DNA from: an uncultured Prevotella sp. | GTDB taxonomy: Bacteria > Bacteroidota > Bacteroidia > Bacteroidales > Bacteroidaceae | Direction of reading: 5' to 3' | Assembly: GCA_900317405.1 (NCBI GenBank) | Contig: ONGP01000017.1 | Span: 1 to 64,000, forward strand | DNA: 64,000 nt | In this document: positions 46,916 to 55,645 of the stretch, piece by piece | How the letters are laid out: each line of letters begins with the position of its first letter | Position numbering within the stretch: the first letter of the stretch is position 1 | The notes under the pieces: model-generated | What the model was told of the DNA's origin: nothing | What the model saw: only the letters and a program-made list of their open reading frames with translations | The model's database searches: none | Program-made: the position numbers and the translations under genes

Positions 46916-47991
46916 CCAGCATAGCGACCATCGCTAAACAGCAGAGCAGCAGGACCGTCCCAAGGCTCCATCAGGATAGAGTGATACTCATAAAATGCTT
47001 TCAAATCCTCGCTGATAGGATTCTTGTCATTAAAGCTCTCAGGTACCAGAATGGCCATCGCCTGTGGCAATGAGAGCCCACTCAGCATCAGGAACTCGAA
47101 TACGTTATCCAACGAGGCCGAGTCGCTCATTCCGTCCTGTACTATTGGGCGCAGGTCCTTAATGTCGCCAAGAGCCTCGCTGTTAAGCACGCTCTCGCGA
47201 GCCTTCATCCAGCCGCGGTTACCACGTATGGTGTTAATCTCACCGTTATGTGCTAACAAGCGGAAGGGCTGGGCCAACTTCCACTTTGGGAATGTGTTAG
47301 TGCTAAAGCGAGAGTGTACCAGTGCCAGTCCGCTTGTAAAATAGTCATTCGACAAGTCAGGGAAGTAGCGGCGCAGCTGTCCGCTGGTCAGCATTCCCTT
47401 ATAGATTATATTCTTGTTCGACAGTGAGCAGATATAGAAGTCCTCGTTGTCGATACGATTCTCAATTCGCTTACGTACCTTGTATAATATACGTTCGAAC
47501 ACTGGCACATCCTCGTCCGATATACCAGTTACAAAAATCTGCTTGATATCAGGCTCCACTTCGCGGGCAGCTGCACCAAGCACTTCAGGATTAGTAGGCA
47601 CGGCTCGCAGATGCATCAGCGTCAGACTTTCGCGCTCTATCTCCTCGATCATCACGCTCAGAATCTCCTGCTGTGCCTTCTCGTCCTTAGGCAGAAATAC
47701 CAGTCCTGTGCCGTACTTTCCCTTTTCAGGCACAGGGATTCCCTGAAGCAGAATAAACTCGTGGGGTATCTGAACCATGATACCCGCACCATCACCGGTC
47801 TTGTCGCGTGTCTCGGCGCCACGGTGTTCCATGTTTTCAAGCACCTTCAGTGCATTGTCCACCAGTTCATGACTCTTTCCGCCGTGGATGTTTACAACCA
47901 TACCCACGCCGCAAGCGTCGTGCTCATAGTCACTCTGGTAGAGTCCTTTTTTGGTTTGAGTTTGCTTTCTTTTTGTCATATTATCCTTCAT
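46912..47991 (-). CDS. gltB: Glutamate synthase large subunit, N-terminal GATase part (gene split)
   Basis: The 359-residue frame carries the class II glutamine amidotransferase domain with nucleophile Cys27 (YEHDACGVGM), GDGAGIMVQIPHEF, HSRFSTNTFPKW and HNGEINTIRGNRGW. It runs to WDGPAALLFSDGRYAG, where a TGA interrupts it. The continuing domain resumes in the overlapping frame after a missing piece of about 19 residues. Full-length bacterial GltB is about 1500 residues, and the two parts add up to nearly that. Met5 (MTKRKQ) is an alternative start. Promoter and palindromic sites lie at 48020-48134. Confidence 0.9.
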   Translation of the reverse strand: MKDNMTKRKQTQTKKGLYQSDYEHDACGVGMVVNIHGGKSHELVDNALKVLENMEHRGAETRDKTGDGAGIMVQIPHEFILLQGIPVPEKGKYGTGLVFLPKDEKAQQEILSVMIEEIERESLTLMHLRAVPTNPEVLGAAAREVEPDIKQIFVTGISDEDVPVFERILYKVRKRIENRIDNEDFYICSLSNKNIIYKGMLTSGQLRRYFPDLSNDYFTSGLALVHSRFSTNTFPKWKLAQPFRLLAHNGEINTIRGNRGWMKARESVLNSEALGDIKDLRPIVQDGMSDSASLDNVFEFLMLSGLSLPQAMAILVPESFNDKNPISEDLKAFYEYHSILMEPWDGPAALLFSDGRYAG

Positions 47992-48019
47992 TAATCTTAC
48001 TTTTTGTCAGATTATAGGT

Positions 48020-48041
48020 GCAAAGGTATTGCATTTTGTAA
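48020..48041 (-). promoter_or_regulatory. gltB promoter: -7 box with abutting palindromic site
   Basis: On the minus strand TTACAAAATGCAA (48029-48041) runs directly into TACCTTTGC (48020-48028), the same layout as glnN, dapL and glnK. Confidence 0.75.
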
Positions 48042-48069
48042 TTAAAATAGCCAAACACGTTACGTTTTT

Positions 48070-48134
48070 ATCTACTTTTTTCGCAAAAATAACAATCTGT
48101 AAGCTAATTAGCTCATTTTACTTACAATTTGAAA
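48070..48134 (-). promoter_or_regulatory. Upstream regulatory sites of gltB
   Basis: The plus strand holds ATCTACTTTTT (48070-48080), TAACAATCTGTAA (48090-48102) and TTACAATTTGAAA (48122-48134). They begin 50, 70 and 102 bases from the -7 box. Confidence 0.75.
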
Positions 48135-48226
48135 CCAAAAAGAACCTTAATGCTGAATAAATGCAGTTGACTCAGAACTTGTGTGTTTATTTATTATGAT
48201 ATGTACGCGTATTATTATAATAATGC

Positions 48227-48235
48227 TTACCTTTG
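48227..48235 (+). promoter_or_regulatory. -7 promoter element for pyrG
   Basis: TACCTTTGC is a perfect -7 box. It overlaps the upstream in-frame TTG at 48233 and so excludes that codon as the pyrG start. The nitrogen palindrome does not abut this box. Confidence 0.7.
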
Positions 48236-48262
48236 CAGTCCATAAAAAGGATAATGGTTTTT

Positions 48263-49855
48263 ATGGAAACAAAGTACATTTTCGTTACAGGCGGTGTGGT
48301 TTCTTCACTTGGTAAGGGAATCATATCGGCCAGCATAGGCAAGTTGCTGCAAGCACGCGGCTACAAAGTGACTATACAGAAATTCGACCCGTACATCAAC
48401 ATCGACCCAGGTACGCTGAACCCTTACGAGCACGGTGAATGCTACGTGACAGCCGACGGCTTTGAGACCGATCTGGATCTGGGACACTACGAGCGATTTA
48501 CAGGCATACACACAACACGAAACAACTCTATAACAACAGGACGCATCTATAAAACGGTGATAGACCGTGAGCGTCACGGCGACTATTTGGGTAAGACGAT
48601 CCAGGTGGTGCCACACATTACCGACGAGATTAAGCGCTGCATGCTGCGCGAAGGCCTGAATGAGGGCTTCGACTTTATCATCACTGAGGTGGGCGGCACC
48701 ATCGGCGACATAGAGAGTGCGCCATTTATGGAGGCTATCCGACAGCTACGTTATCAACTGGGTCGTGATGCGGTATGCGTACACCTTACGTACGTACCTT
48801 ACTTAAAAGCAGCCGACGAGCTTAAGACCAAGCCCACACAGCACTCTGTGAAGGAGTTGCAGGGTATGGGTATTCAGCCGGACATACTGGTGCTGCGCAC
48901 AGAGCGACATCTTGACGACGGCATGCGTATGAAGGTGGCATCGTTCTGTAACGTAGACTTAGAGTGCGTGGTACAGAGCGAGGATTTGCCTAGCATCTAC
49001 GAGGTGCCTGTGAATATGCAACACCAGGGACTGGATGCAGCTATCATGCGAAAAATTGGTATCCCCGTAGGCGAGACACCTGCGATGAAGGGTTGGCATG
49101 ACTTCCTGGACAAGCAGCGCAACGCCACCAAGGAGGTACACATAGCACTGGTGGGCAAATATGATTTGCAAGATGCCTACAAGAGTATTCGCGAGAGCCT
49201 GAACCTGGCAGGTATATATAATGATGTGAAAGCCAAGCTGCACTTTGTGAACAGCGAGGAGATAACCAAGCAGAACATCGGCGAGAAGTTGAACGGCATG
49301 CAGGGCGTAGTGATTTGTCCAGGATTTGGACAACGTGGTATCGAGGGAAAGATTATCGCAGCCGAATATACACGAACCAACGATATCCCAACGTTTGGTA
49401 TCTGTCTGGGTATGCAGATGATGGTGATAGAGTTTGCACGCAACGTGCTGGGCTACAACGATGCCAACAGTGCCGAGATGGATGAAAAGACACCACACAA
49501 CGTGATAGACATAATGGAGGAGCAGAAAAACATCACCCAAATGGGTGGCACCATGCGCTTGGGAGCTTACGAGTGCGAACTGGTAAAGGGCAGTCGTACT
49601 TACGAGGCCTATGGCGAGGAGACACTGATAAAAGAGCGTCATCGCCATCGCTATGAGTTTAATAATAAATATCAGGAGGAGTACGAGGCCAAGGGCATGA
49701 AGTGTGTAGGTATCAACCCTGATGCAAATCTTGTTGAAATCGTGGAGATACCAGAAAAACGCTGGTATATCGGTACCCAGTTCCATCCTGAATATTCGTC
49801 GACAGTGCTTAATCCGCACCCATTATTTATGAGTTTCATTAAAGCCTGTAAATAA
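48263..49855 (+). CDS. pyrG: CTP synthase
   Basis: PyrG aminates UTP to CTP with glutamine. The synthase domain opens KYIFVTGGVVSSLGKG and has DPYINIDPGTLNPYEHGE. The C-terminal class I glutamine amidotransferase has FGICLGMQMMVIEFARN with its Cys, and HPEYSS. I chose ATG 48263 (METKYIFVTGG, 530 residues) because family members start within a few residues of this motif; ATG 48254 is an alternative. It is divergent from gltB and 6 bases before a PurF-type gene. Confidence 0.96.
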   Translation: METKYIFVTGGVVSSLGKGIISASIGKLLQARGYKVTIQKFDPYINIDPGTLNPYEHGECYVTADGFETDLDLGHYERFTGIHTTRNNSITTGRIYKTVIDRERHGDYLGKTIQVVPHITDEIKRCMLREGLNEGFDFIITEVGGTIGDIESAPFMEAIRQLRYQLGRDAVCVHLTYVPYLKAADELKTKPTQHSVKELQGMGIQPDILVLRTERHLDDGMRMKVASFCNVDLECVVQSEDLPSIYEVPVNMQHQGLDAAIMRKIGIPVGETPAMKGWHDFLDKQRNATKEVHIALVGKYDLQDAYKSIRESLNLAGIYNDVKAKLHFVNSEEITKQNIGEKLNGMQGVVICPGFGQRGIEGKIIAAEYTRTNDIPTFGICLGMQMMVIEFARNVLGYNDANSAEMDEKTPHNVIDIMEEQKNITQMGGTMRLGAYECELVKGSRTYEAYGEETLIKERHRHRYEFNNKYQEEYEAKGMKCVGINPDANLVEIVEIPEKRWYIGTQFHPEYSSTVLNPHPLFMSFIKACK

Positions 49856-49861
49856 TAGACT

Positions 49862-51610
49862 ATGGAACAGCTGAAACATGAGTGTGGTGTGGCGATGATT
49901 CGCCTGCTGAAGCCACTAGAGTATTACGAAAAGAAATATGGCACTTGGGCCTACGGTTTCAACAAACTCTATTTGATGATGGAGAAACAGCACAATCGCG
50001 GGCAAGAGGGTGCTGGTATAGCTTCAGTAAACCTGAACAACAAGCCTGGTACTGAATATATGTTCCGCGAGAAGGCCGAGGGCAAGAACGCAATAACAGA
50101 GATATTTAGTCGTGTGACTGAGGAGATGAAGGGTGAGTTGCTGATGGGCCACCTGCGCTATTCGACTACAGGTAAGAGTGGGCTGACGTTTGTGCACCCA
50201 TTCCTTCGCCGTAATAACTGGCGCGCCAAGAATCTCTGTTTGTGCGGAAACTTCAATATGACCAACATCGACGAGGTGTTTGAGTTTCTGACTGCCCAAG
50301 GCCAGAGTCCACGTATATATGGCGACTCGTATATCACGCTGGAACTGATGGGCCATCGCTTGGATCGCGAAGTGGAAAGACTGTTTCAGGAGGCTAAAGA
50401 GCAAGGCCTTGAAGGTACTAGCATTACCAACTATATTGACGAACACGTAGAGATGGCCAACGTGCTGCGCACCACAATGCAGCATTACGACGGTGGTTTT
50501 GTGATGTGTGGACTGACGGGTAGTGGTGAGATGTTTAGTGTGCGTGACCCTTGGGGTATACGTCCAGCCTTCTACTATCGCGACAACGAAATAATAGCAC
50601 TAGCCAGCGAGCGTCCTGTGCTGCAGACAACGTTTGATATTGACAGTAAAGACGTGCATGAACTGATGCCTGGTCAGGCACTGATTGTACATAAAAACGG
50701 CGAGAGCCGACTGGAGCAGATAATGTCTGCCCAGAAGTTGAGCGCCTGTTCGTTCGAGCGCATTTACTTCAGTCGCGGTTCCGATTGCGACATCTACCAA
50801 GAGCGCAAACGACTAGGCGAACAACTGACGCAACCCATTTTAAAGGCCATCGACGGCGATGTCTCCCATTCAGTTTTTTCCTATATCCCTAACACCGCCG
50901 AGGTGGCCTTTTATGGGATGACAGACGGGTTCCGCAAGTTGCACGGCGATGTGCGTACAGAGAAGGTGGTGTGGAAAGACATCAAGATGCGTACCTTTAT
51001 CGCCGACAACAGCGAGCGTAACGATCTGGCCGCTCATGTGTATGATATCAGTTATGGCAGTCTGAAGCCTTATGAGGACAATCTGGTGATTATCGATGAC
51101 TCGATTGTGCGTGGAACAACTCTTAAGGAGAGTATCTTTAAGATTCTGGACCGTCTGCATCCCAAGAAGATTGTGATGGTATCGAGTTCGCCACAGATTC
51201 GCTATCCAGACTATTACGGTATAGATATGGCTCGCCTGGAGGAGTTTTGTGCATTCCGTGCAACGATGGCACTGATAGAGGAGCGCGGCATGTGGCAGTT
51301 GGTAAACGATACCTATCTGGCCTGTAAGCGCGAACTGCAGAAGCCTAAGGAGGAGATGCAGAACTGCGTGCGCGCTGTGTATGCACCATTTACAGTAGAG
51401 GAGATTAACAATAAAATAGTTGAGATGTTGCGTCCTGCTGACATGCAGGCTCCAATAGAACTTGTGTTCCAGAGTATCGAAGGTTTGCATGAGGCCTGTC
51501 CTAATCATCCAGGCGACTGGTACTTTACTGGACACTATCCCACACCAGGCGGTAACCGCCTAGTGAATCAAGCCTTTATTAATTATGTTGATAATGTTGC
51601 AAAGAAGTAG
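49862..51610 (+). CDS. purF: Amidophosphoribosyltransferase-like (PurF family) protein
   Basis: The 582-residue protein has a class II glutamine amidotransferase domain with Cys8 as nucleophile after a short propeptide (MEQLKHECGV), QHNRGQEGAGIAS, GHLRYSTTG and RDPWGIRPAFYY. A phosphoribosyltransferase domain follows with the PRPP motif VIIDDSIVRGTT. PurF makes phosphoribosylamine in purine synthesis. The sequence is longer than standard PurF by a C-terminal extension (about residues 500-582), so it may be the divergent Bacteroidales paralogue rather than the only PurF. It is co-directional with pyrG at 6 bases. Confidence 0.85.
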   Translation: MEQLKHECGVAMIRLLKPLEYYEKKYGTWAYGFNKLYLMMEKQHNRGQEGAGIASVNLNNKPGTEYMFREKAEGKNAITEIFSRVTEEMKGELLMGHLRYSTTGKSGLTFVHPFLRRNNWRAKNLCLCGNFNMTNIDEVFEFLTAQGQSPRIYGDSYITLELMGHRLDREVERLFQEAKEQGLEGTSITNYIDEHVEMANVLRTTMQHYDGGFVMCGLTGSGEMFSVRDPWGIRPAFYYRDNEIIALASERPVLQTTFDIDSKDVHELMPGQALIVHKNGESRLEQIMSAQKLSACSFERIYFSRGSDCDIYQERKRLGEQLTQPILKAIDGDVSHSVFSYIPNTAEVAFYGMTDGFRKLHGDVRTEKVVWKDIKMRTFIADNSERNDLAAHVYDISYGSLKPYEDNLVIIDDSIVRGTTLKESIFKILDRLHPKKIVMVSSSPQIRYPDYYGIDMARLEEFCAFRATMALIEERGMWQLVNDTYLACKRELQKPKEEMQNCVRAVYAPFTVEEINNKIVEMLRPADMQAPIELVFQSIEGLHEACPNHPGDWYFTGHYPTPGGNRLVNQAFINYVDNVAKK

Positions 51611-51630
51611 GTCGCTAGGGCCTACTTCTT
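51602..51630. terminator. Bidirectional terminator between purF-like gene and dapL
   Basis: A perfect 10-bp stem (51602-51611 with 51621-51630, AAGAAGTAGG) and 9-base loop overlaps the purF-like stop and precedes the convergent dapL stop. Confidence 0.8.
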
Positions 51631-51634
51631 CTTA

Positions 51635-52867
51635 TTATTTCTTAAGCCAGTTTTCGATTCTTTGCAGTGCCTCGTCAGTCTGCTCGTGACTGCCGAAGGC
51701 CGTAAAGCGGACATATCCTTCGCCTGATGGACCAAAGCCTACGCCTGGAGTACATACTACGTGAGCGCCATACAGCATTTCCTCGAAGAATTGCCATGAG
51801 CCTGATGTCTCTGGTGTCTTGGCCCAGATATATGGGGCATTCTCACCACCATAGCACTCAAATCCAAGACCGCGCAGGGTGGTAAGCATCTTCTTGGCAT
51901 TCTGCATGTAGTAGTCGATAGTGGCCTTAATCTGTTGCTTGCCTTCAGGAGTGTAGATAGCCTCCGCGGCACGCTGTGAGATATAGCTGGTACCATTAAA
52001 TTTGGTGCACTGTCGACGATTCCACAGCGGGTTCAATGGGATGCGCTCGCCTTCGAGTGTGGCTGCTGTAACCTCCTTTGGTACGATGGTATAACCACAA
52101 CGCACACCAGTAAAGCCAGCCGTCTTAGAATATGAATGGAACTCAATAGCACACTTGCGGGCACCACGAATCTCGTAGATGCTATGAGGAATCTTTTCAT
52201 CTTGGATATATGCCTGATAAGCAGCGTCGTAGAAGATGAGCGTATCGTTTTTAAGTGCGTAGTTAACCCACTTGCGTAGTTCTTCTTTCGAGATGACTGT
52301 TCCCGTTGGGTTGTTGGGGTAGCACAGGTAGATAACATCCACACGACGATCTGGCAACTGGGGCACAAAACCGTTCTCTGCATTACACGGCATATAAAGT
52401 ACATTAGACCAACGACCATTCTCCTGAACTCCGGCACGACCAATCATTACGTTCGAGTCGATGTAGACAGGATAGATAGGATCGGTAACTCCGATAGAGT
52501 TGTCCCAGCGCACCAATTCTTGGATATTACCAGTGTCGCTCTTGGCTCCATCATTAATAAAAACCTCGTCGCGATCCAGATGGATACCACGTGGCAGGAA
52601 ATCGTTTTTCAAGATAGCATCACGCAGAAAGTCGTAGCCTTGCTCTGGACCGTAGCCCCTGAAACCCTGTCGTGTCGCCATCTCGTCGGCAGCCTTGTGG
52701 ATAGCCTCGATAACGGCTGGGGCCAATGGCTGTGTTACATCGCCTATACCAAGCGAAATAACATCTACTTTGGGATGCATGGCCTTAAAGGCGTTTACCT
52801 TTTTGGCGATGTCAGCGAACAGATAGTTGTTCGGCAGTTTCAGAAAGTGGTCGTTTACTAATGCCAT
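51635..52867 (-). CDS. dapL: LL-diaminopimelate aminotransferase
   Basis: The 410-residue PLP enzyme converts tetrahydrodipicolinate to LL-diaminopimelate in one step. It has GYGPEQGYDFLRDAI, YPNNPTGTV and HSYSKTAGFTGVRCGY with the PLP Lys248, all typical of DapL. It feeds DapF. The gene is divergent from glnK-amtB and its promoter has the same palindromic sites as glnN and gltB, which places lysine/DAP synthesis in the nitrogen regulon. Confidence 0.96.
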   Translation of the reverse strand: MALVNDHFLKLPNNYLFADIAKKVNAFKAMHPKVDVISLGIGDVTQPLAPAVIEAIHKAADEMATRQGFRGYGPEQGYDFLRDAILKNDFLPRGIHLDRDEVFINDGAKSDTGNIQELVRWDNSIGVTDPIYPVYIDSNVMIGRAGVQENGRWSNVLYMPCNAENGFVPQLPDRRVDVIYLCYPNNPTGTVISKEELRKWVNYALKNDTLIFYDAAYQAYIQDEKIPHSIYEIRGARKCAIEFHSYSKTAGFTGVRCGYTIVPKEVTAATLEGERIPLNPLWNRRQCTKFNGTSYISQRAAEAIYTPEGKQQIKATIDYYMQNAKKMLTTLRGLGFECYGGENAPYIWAKTPETSGSWQFFEEMLYGAHVVCTPGVGFGPSGEGYVRFTAFGSHEQTDEALQRIENWLKK

Positions 52868-52909
52868 AATAATATGTACGTGTTTGCGTTTATTATTCTT
52901 TTTTCGGAT

Positions 52910-52931
52910 GCAAAGGTACTACAATTTGCAC
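52910..52931 (-). promoter_or_regulatory. dapL promoter: -7 box with abutting palindromic site
   Basis: On the minus strand GTGCAAATTGTAG (52919-52931) directly precedes TACCTTTGC (52910-52918). Confidence 0.7.
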
Positions 52932-52959
52932 GAAAAACTATAGAAAACTTAGCATAATC

Positions 52960-53024
52960 ATCTTCTTTTTATGTAAAAGTAACAATTTGTAATCAAAAAG
53001 ACGTGTTTTGCTTACAATTTAAAA
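52960..53024. promoter_or_regulatory. Upstream regulatory sites of dapL, outer site shared with glnK
   Basis: The plus strand holds ATCTTCTTTTT (52960-52970), TAACAATTTGTAA (52980-52992) and TTACAATTTAAAA (53012-53024). They start 50, 70 and 102 bases from the dapL -7 box. The outer site is also 94 bases, centre to centre, from the glnK proximal site, equal to the distance seen in the other promoters. Confidence 0.7.
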
Positions 53025-53105
53025 GCAAAATATATTGATCGAATACAAAAGGATAATGAAATAAAAGAAAATTAAACAAATTGTGCGCGTTTACAATGGT
53101 TTTAC

Positions 53106-53127
53106 TTACAAAATGTCGTAACTTTGC
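53106..53127 (+). promoter_or_regulatory. glnK-amtB promoter: palindromic site abutting the -7 box
   Basis: TTACAAAATGTCG (53106-53118) is followed without gap by TAACTTTGC (53119-53127). The leader to the glnK ATG is about 70 bases. Confidence 0.75.
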
Positions 53128-53196
53128 ACCCAAGAAATGACAAAGTGTCATAAATAAAATGAATTATATATTAATTAGGTAAAAAGTTTAAGAGGT

Positions 53197-53544
53197 ATGA
53201 AAAAGATTGAAGCGATTATCCGTAAGACTAAGTTCGAGGAGGTGAAAGCTGCTCTGCTTTCTTCCGACATCGACTGGTTTGAGTACCACGACGTTCACGG
53301 CATCGGCCAGAGCCGTCAGGAGCGCATCTATCGTGGCGTACAGTACAGTACCGACGTGATCGAGCGTGTCGCCATCACCATCGTGTGCCGTGACATGTTC
53401 CTCGATCCAACCGTAAATGTCATTCTTAAGGTAGCCCATACGGGTGAGATCGGCGATGGTCGTATCTTTGTGAGCGATGTGCTCGATACATGGAGCATCC
53501 GTACAGGCGAACATGGTGACACTGTTTTGAGAGATAAGAAATAA
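53197..53544 (+). CDS. glnK: P-II family nitrogen regulatory protein
   Basis: The 115-residue trimeric signal protein binds ATP/ADP and 2-oxoglutarate and gates ammonium transport. The T-loop contains ERIYRGVQY, where Tyr50 aligns with the uridylylated Tyr51 of enteric PII. The C-terminal IRTGEHGD is the conserved nucleotide-binding end. T-loop flanks differ from enteric PII (IERVAITIV instead of PKVKIEIV). It lies 32 bases before amtB, the classic glnK-amtB pair. Confidence 0.95.
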   Translation: MKKIEAIIRKTKFEEVKAALLSSDIDWFEYHDVHGIGQSRQERIYRGVQYSTDVIERVAITIVCRDMFLDPTVNVILKVAHTGEIGDGRIFVSDVLDTWSIRTGEHGDTVLRDKK

Positions 53545-53576
53545 TTAGGGTAACAACATTAAAGGTAAAAAGGATT

Positions 53577-54833
53577 ATGAACGAAATTGGAATTTCACTC
53601 GATACCGTATGGATGCTATTAGCAGCTATGTTGGTTTTCTGGATGCAGCCTGGTTTTGCCCTCTGTGAGGCAGGTTTTACTCGTAGTAAGAACACGGCTA
53701 ACATCCTGATGAAGAACTTTGTCGACTTTATGTTCGGATCACTATTGTTCTTCTTTATTGGTTTTGGATTTATGTTTGGTGGCGATATTCTTGGTGGTTT
53801 CATAGGTATGCCTAACTTTGGCGACCTGAGTTTCTATCAGAGCGACCTGCCTGTAGAGGGTTTCCTGATTTTCGAAACCGTATTCTGTGCCACTTCCGCA
53901 ACCATCGTTAGTGGTGCTATGGCCGAGCGCACAAAGTTCTCTATGTATCTGGTTTACAGTGCTGTTATCTCACTGATTATCTACCCTGTAGAGGGTCACT
54001 GGACATGGGGTGGCGGCTGGCTTTGCAACGATGCTGCCGATAGCTTTATGATGACCACCTTTGGTGACGTGTTCCACGACTTTGCCGGTTCGGCTATCGT
54101 ACACAGCGTAGGTGGTGTGCTGGCCCTGGTAGGTGCTATCGCCCTTGGTCCCCGTGTAGGCAAGTATGGCGAGGATGGTAAGAGTCGCGCTATTCCTGGT
54201 CACAACCTGGCCATGGCTGCTCTGGGCGTATTCATCCTATGGTTGGGATGGTTCGGATTCAACCCTGGTTCTCAGTTGGCTGCTAGCGGCGAGGTTAACC
54301 GCATTGCCATCAGCCACGTATTCCTTACCACTAACCTGGCTGCAGTTGCTGGTGGAACTGCTACCATGTTCCTTACCTATATCAAGTACGGCAAACCATC
54401 ACTCTCACTCACCCTTAACGGTGTGCTGGCAGGATTGGTAGGTATCACCGCCGGTTGCGACCTGGTATCACCCTTCGGCGCAGTTATCATCGGTCTTGTT
54501 TGCGGTATCGTACTGGTTTACGCAATTGAGTTTATCGATCACAAATTGCACATCGACGACCCTGTAGGTGCTTCTTCAGTACACGGCGTATGTGGTATTC
54601 TGGGTACACTGATGACAGGTCTGCTTTCAACTAGCAATGGTGCACTTTACGGTCACGGTTGGGGATTCTTTGGTGCTGAGTGCTTCGGCGTTCTGGTCAT
54701 CGACCTCTGGGCAGCTGCCTGTGGTGTAGCCTTGTTCTACGGCATCAAGAAGATTCACGGTCTGCGCGTCAGCAAGCGTATCGAGGAAGAAGGTCTTGAT
54801 ATTTACGAGCACGGAGAGATGTGCTATAACTAA
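53577..54833 (+). CDS. amtB: Ammonium transporter
   Basis: The 418-residue inner-membrane channel has about 11 hydrophobic segments. MLVFWMQPGFALCEAGFTRSKN is at the N-terminus, and the two pore His regions are in IVHSVGGVLALVGA and SSVHGVCGILGTL. It imports ammonium under nitrogen limitation and is expected to be blocked by GlnK. It is followed by an outer-membrane protein gene, as is common next to amtB in Bacteroidetes. Confidence 0.97.
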   Translation: MNEIGISLDTVWMLLAAMLVFWMQPGFALCEAGFTRSKNTANILMKNFVDFMFGSLLFFFIGFGFMFGGDILGGFIGMPNFGDLSFYQSDLPVEGFLIFETVFCATSATIVSGAMAERTKFSMYLVYSAVISLIIYPVEGHWTWGGGWLCNDAADSFMMTTFGDVFHDFAGSAIVHSVGGVLALVGAIALGPRVGKYGEDGKSRAIPGHNLAMAALGVFILWLGWFGFNPGSQLAASGEVNRIAISHVFLTTNLAAVAGGTATMFLTYIKYGKPSLSLTLNGVLAGLVGITAGCDLVSPFGAVIIGLVCGIVLVYAIEFIDHKLHIDDPVGASSVHGVCGILGTLMTGLLSTSNGALYGHGWGFFGAECFGVLVIDLWAAACGVALFYGIKKIHGLRVSKRIEEEGLDIYEHGEMCYN

Positions 54834-54887
54834 TTAAGTATTTAGAGTTAAGAATTAAGAGTTGAGAATATAAAAAGAGAGAGAATT

Positions 54888-55583
54888 ATGAAGAAGATTG
54901 TTTTAATGGCGCTTATGTTCGCCACAGGAATGAGTGCTACGGCACAGGATGAAGTTGAGACTACAGTATCGGCAGATGTAGTAAGTACGTACGTTTGGCG
55001 TGGTATGGAGTGCGGAAGTGCAGCTATCCAGCCAACACTCGGCATCGGCTACAAGGGACTTTCGCTCTCTGCATGGGGTAGCTATGGTCTGGTTGACACC
55101 AATGATGCTAAAGAGTTCGACCTGACATTGGCCTATTCTACAGGTGGATTCAATATCGGCATCACCGACTATTGGTTCAACACCCCAGAGGAGCGTTACT
55201 TCCTCTATGATGCCAACAAGACCAGTCACATCTTCGAGGCAAACATTGGTTATGACTTTGGTCCTGCTGCTATTCAGTGGTTTACTAACTTTGCTGGTAA
55301 CGACGGTTATAACAAGGATGGCAAGCGTGCCTATAGCTCATACGTAGAACTGAGTGCTCCCTTCAAACTTGCCTCAGTTGATTGGAGTGCTACCGTTGGT
55401 GCTGTGCCTTATGCAACCGACTTCTATGGTGTAGATGGTTTTGCTGTGACCAACGTGTCGCTTAAGGCAACAAAGGACATCAAAGTAACAGATTCTTTCA
55501 GCATACCTGTGTTTGCTCAGGTTGCTGCTAACCCAAGCACTGAAAAAGCTTACCTCGTCTTTGGATTCACGCTTCAGCCGTGA
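54888..55583 (+). CDS. TorF-like outer-membrane beta-barrel protein
   Basis: The 231-residue protein has a signal peptide (MKKIVLMALMFATGMSATAQ) and a barrel with the family signature VSTYVWRGMECGSAAIQPTLGIGY, ending in VFGFTLQP. Its place between amtB and asnB suggests an outer-membrane route for nitrogen compounds; the substrate is unknown. Confidence 0.8.
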   Translation: MKKIVLMALMFATGMSATAQDEVETTVSADVVSTYVWRGMECGSAAIQPTLGIGYKGLSLSAWGSYGLVDTNDAKEFDLTLAYSTGGFNIGITDYWFNTPEERYFLYDANKTSHIFEANIGYDFGPAAIQWFTNFAGNDGYNKDGKRAYSSYVELSAPFKLASVDWSATVGAVPYATDFYGVDGFAVTNVSLKATKDIKVTDSFSIPVFAQVAANPSTEKAYLVFGFTLQP

Positions 55584-55645
55584 GTCCAAGGACTCTTTTT
55601 CTAAAAATGCAAACATTCAAACAATAACAAAAAAGATAAAAAACT

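Noticed and set aside
48122-48235. Nitrogen palindrome control of pyrG
   Set aside because: The sites lie upstream but none abuts the pyrG -7 box, and their spacing fits the divergent gltB promoter instead.
48959-49819. 286-codon frame antisense to pyrG
   Set aside because: Shadow of the CTP synthase gene; Leu/His/Tyr-rich without domain or start signals.
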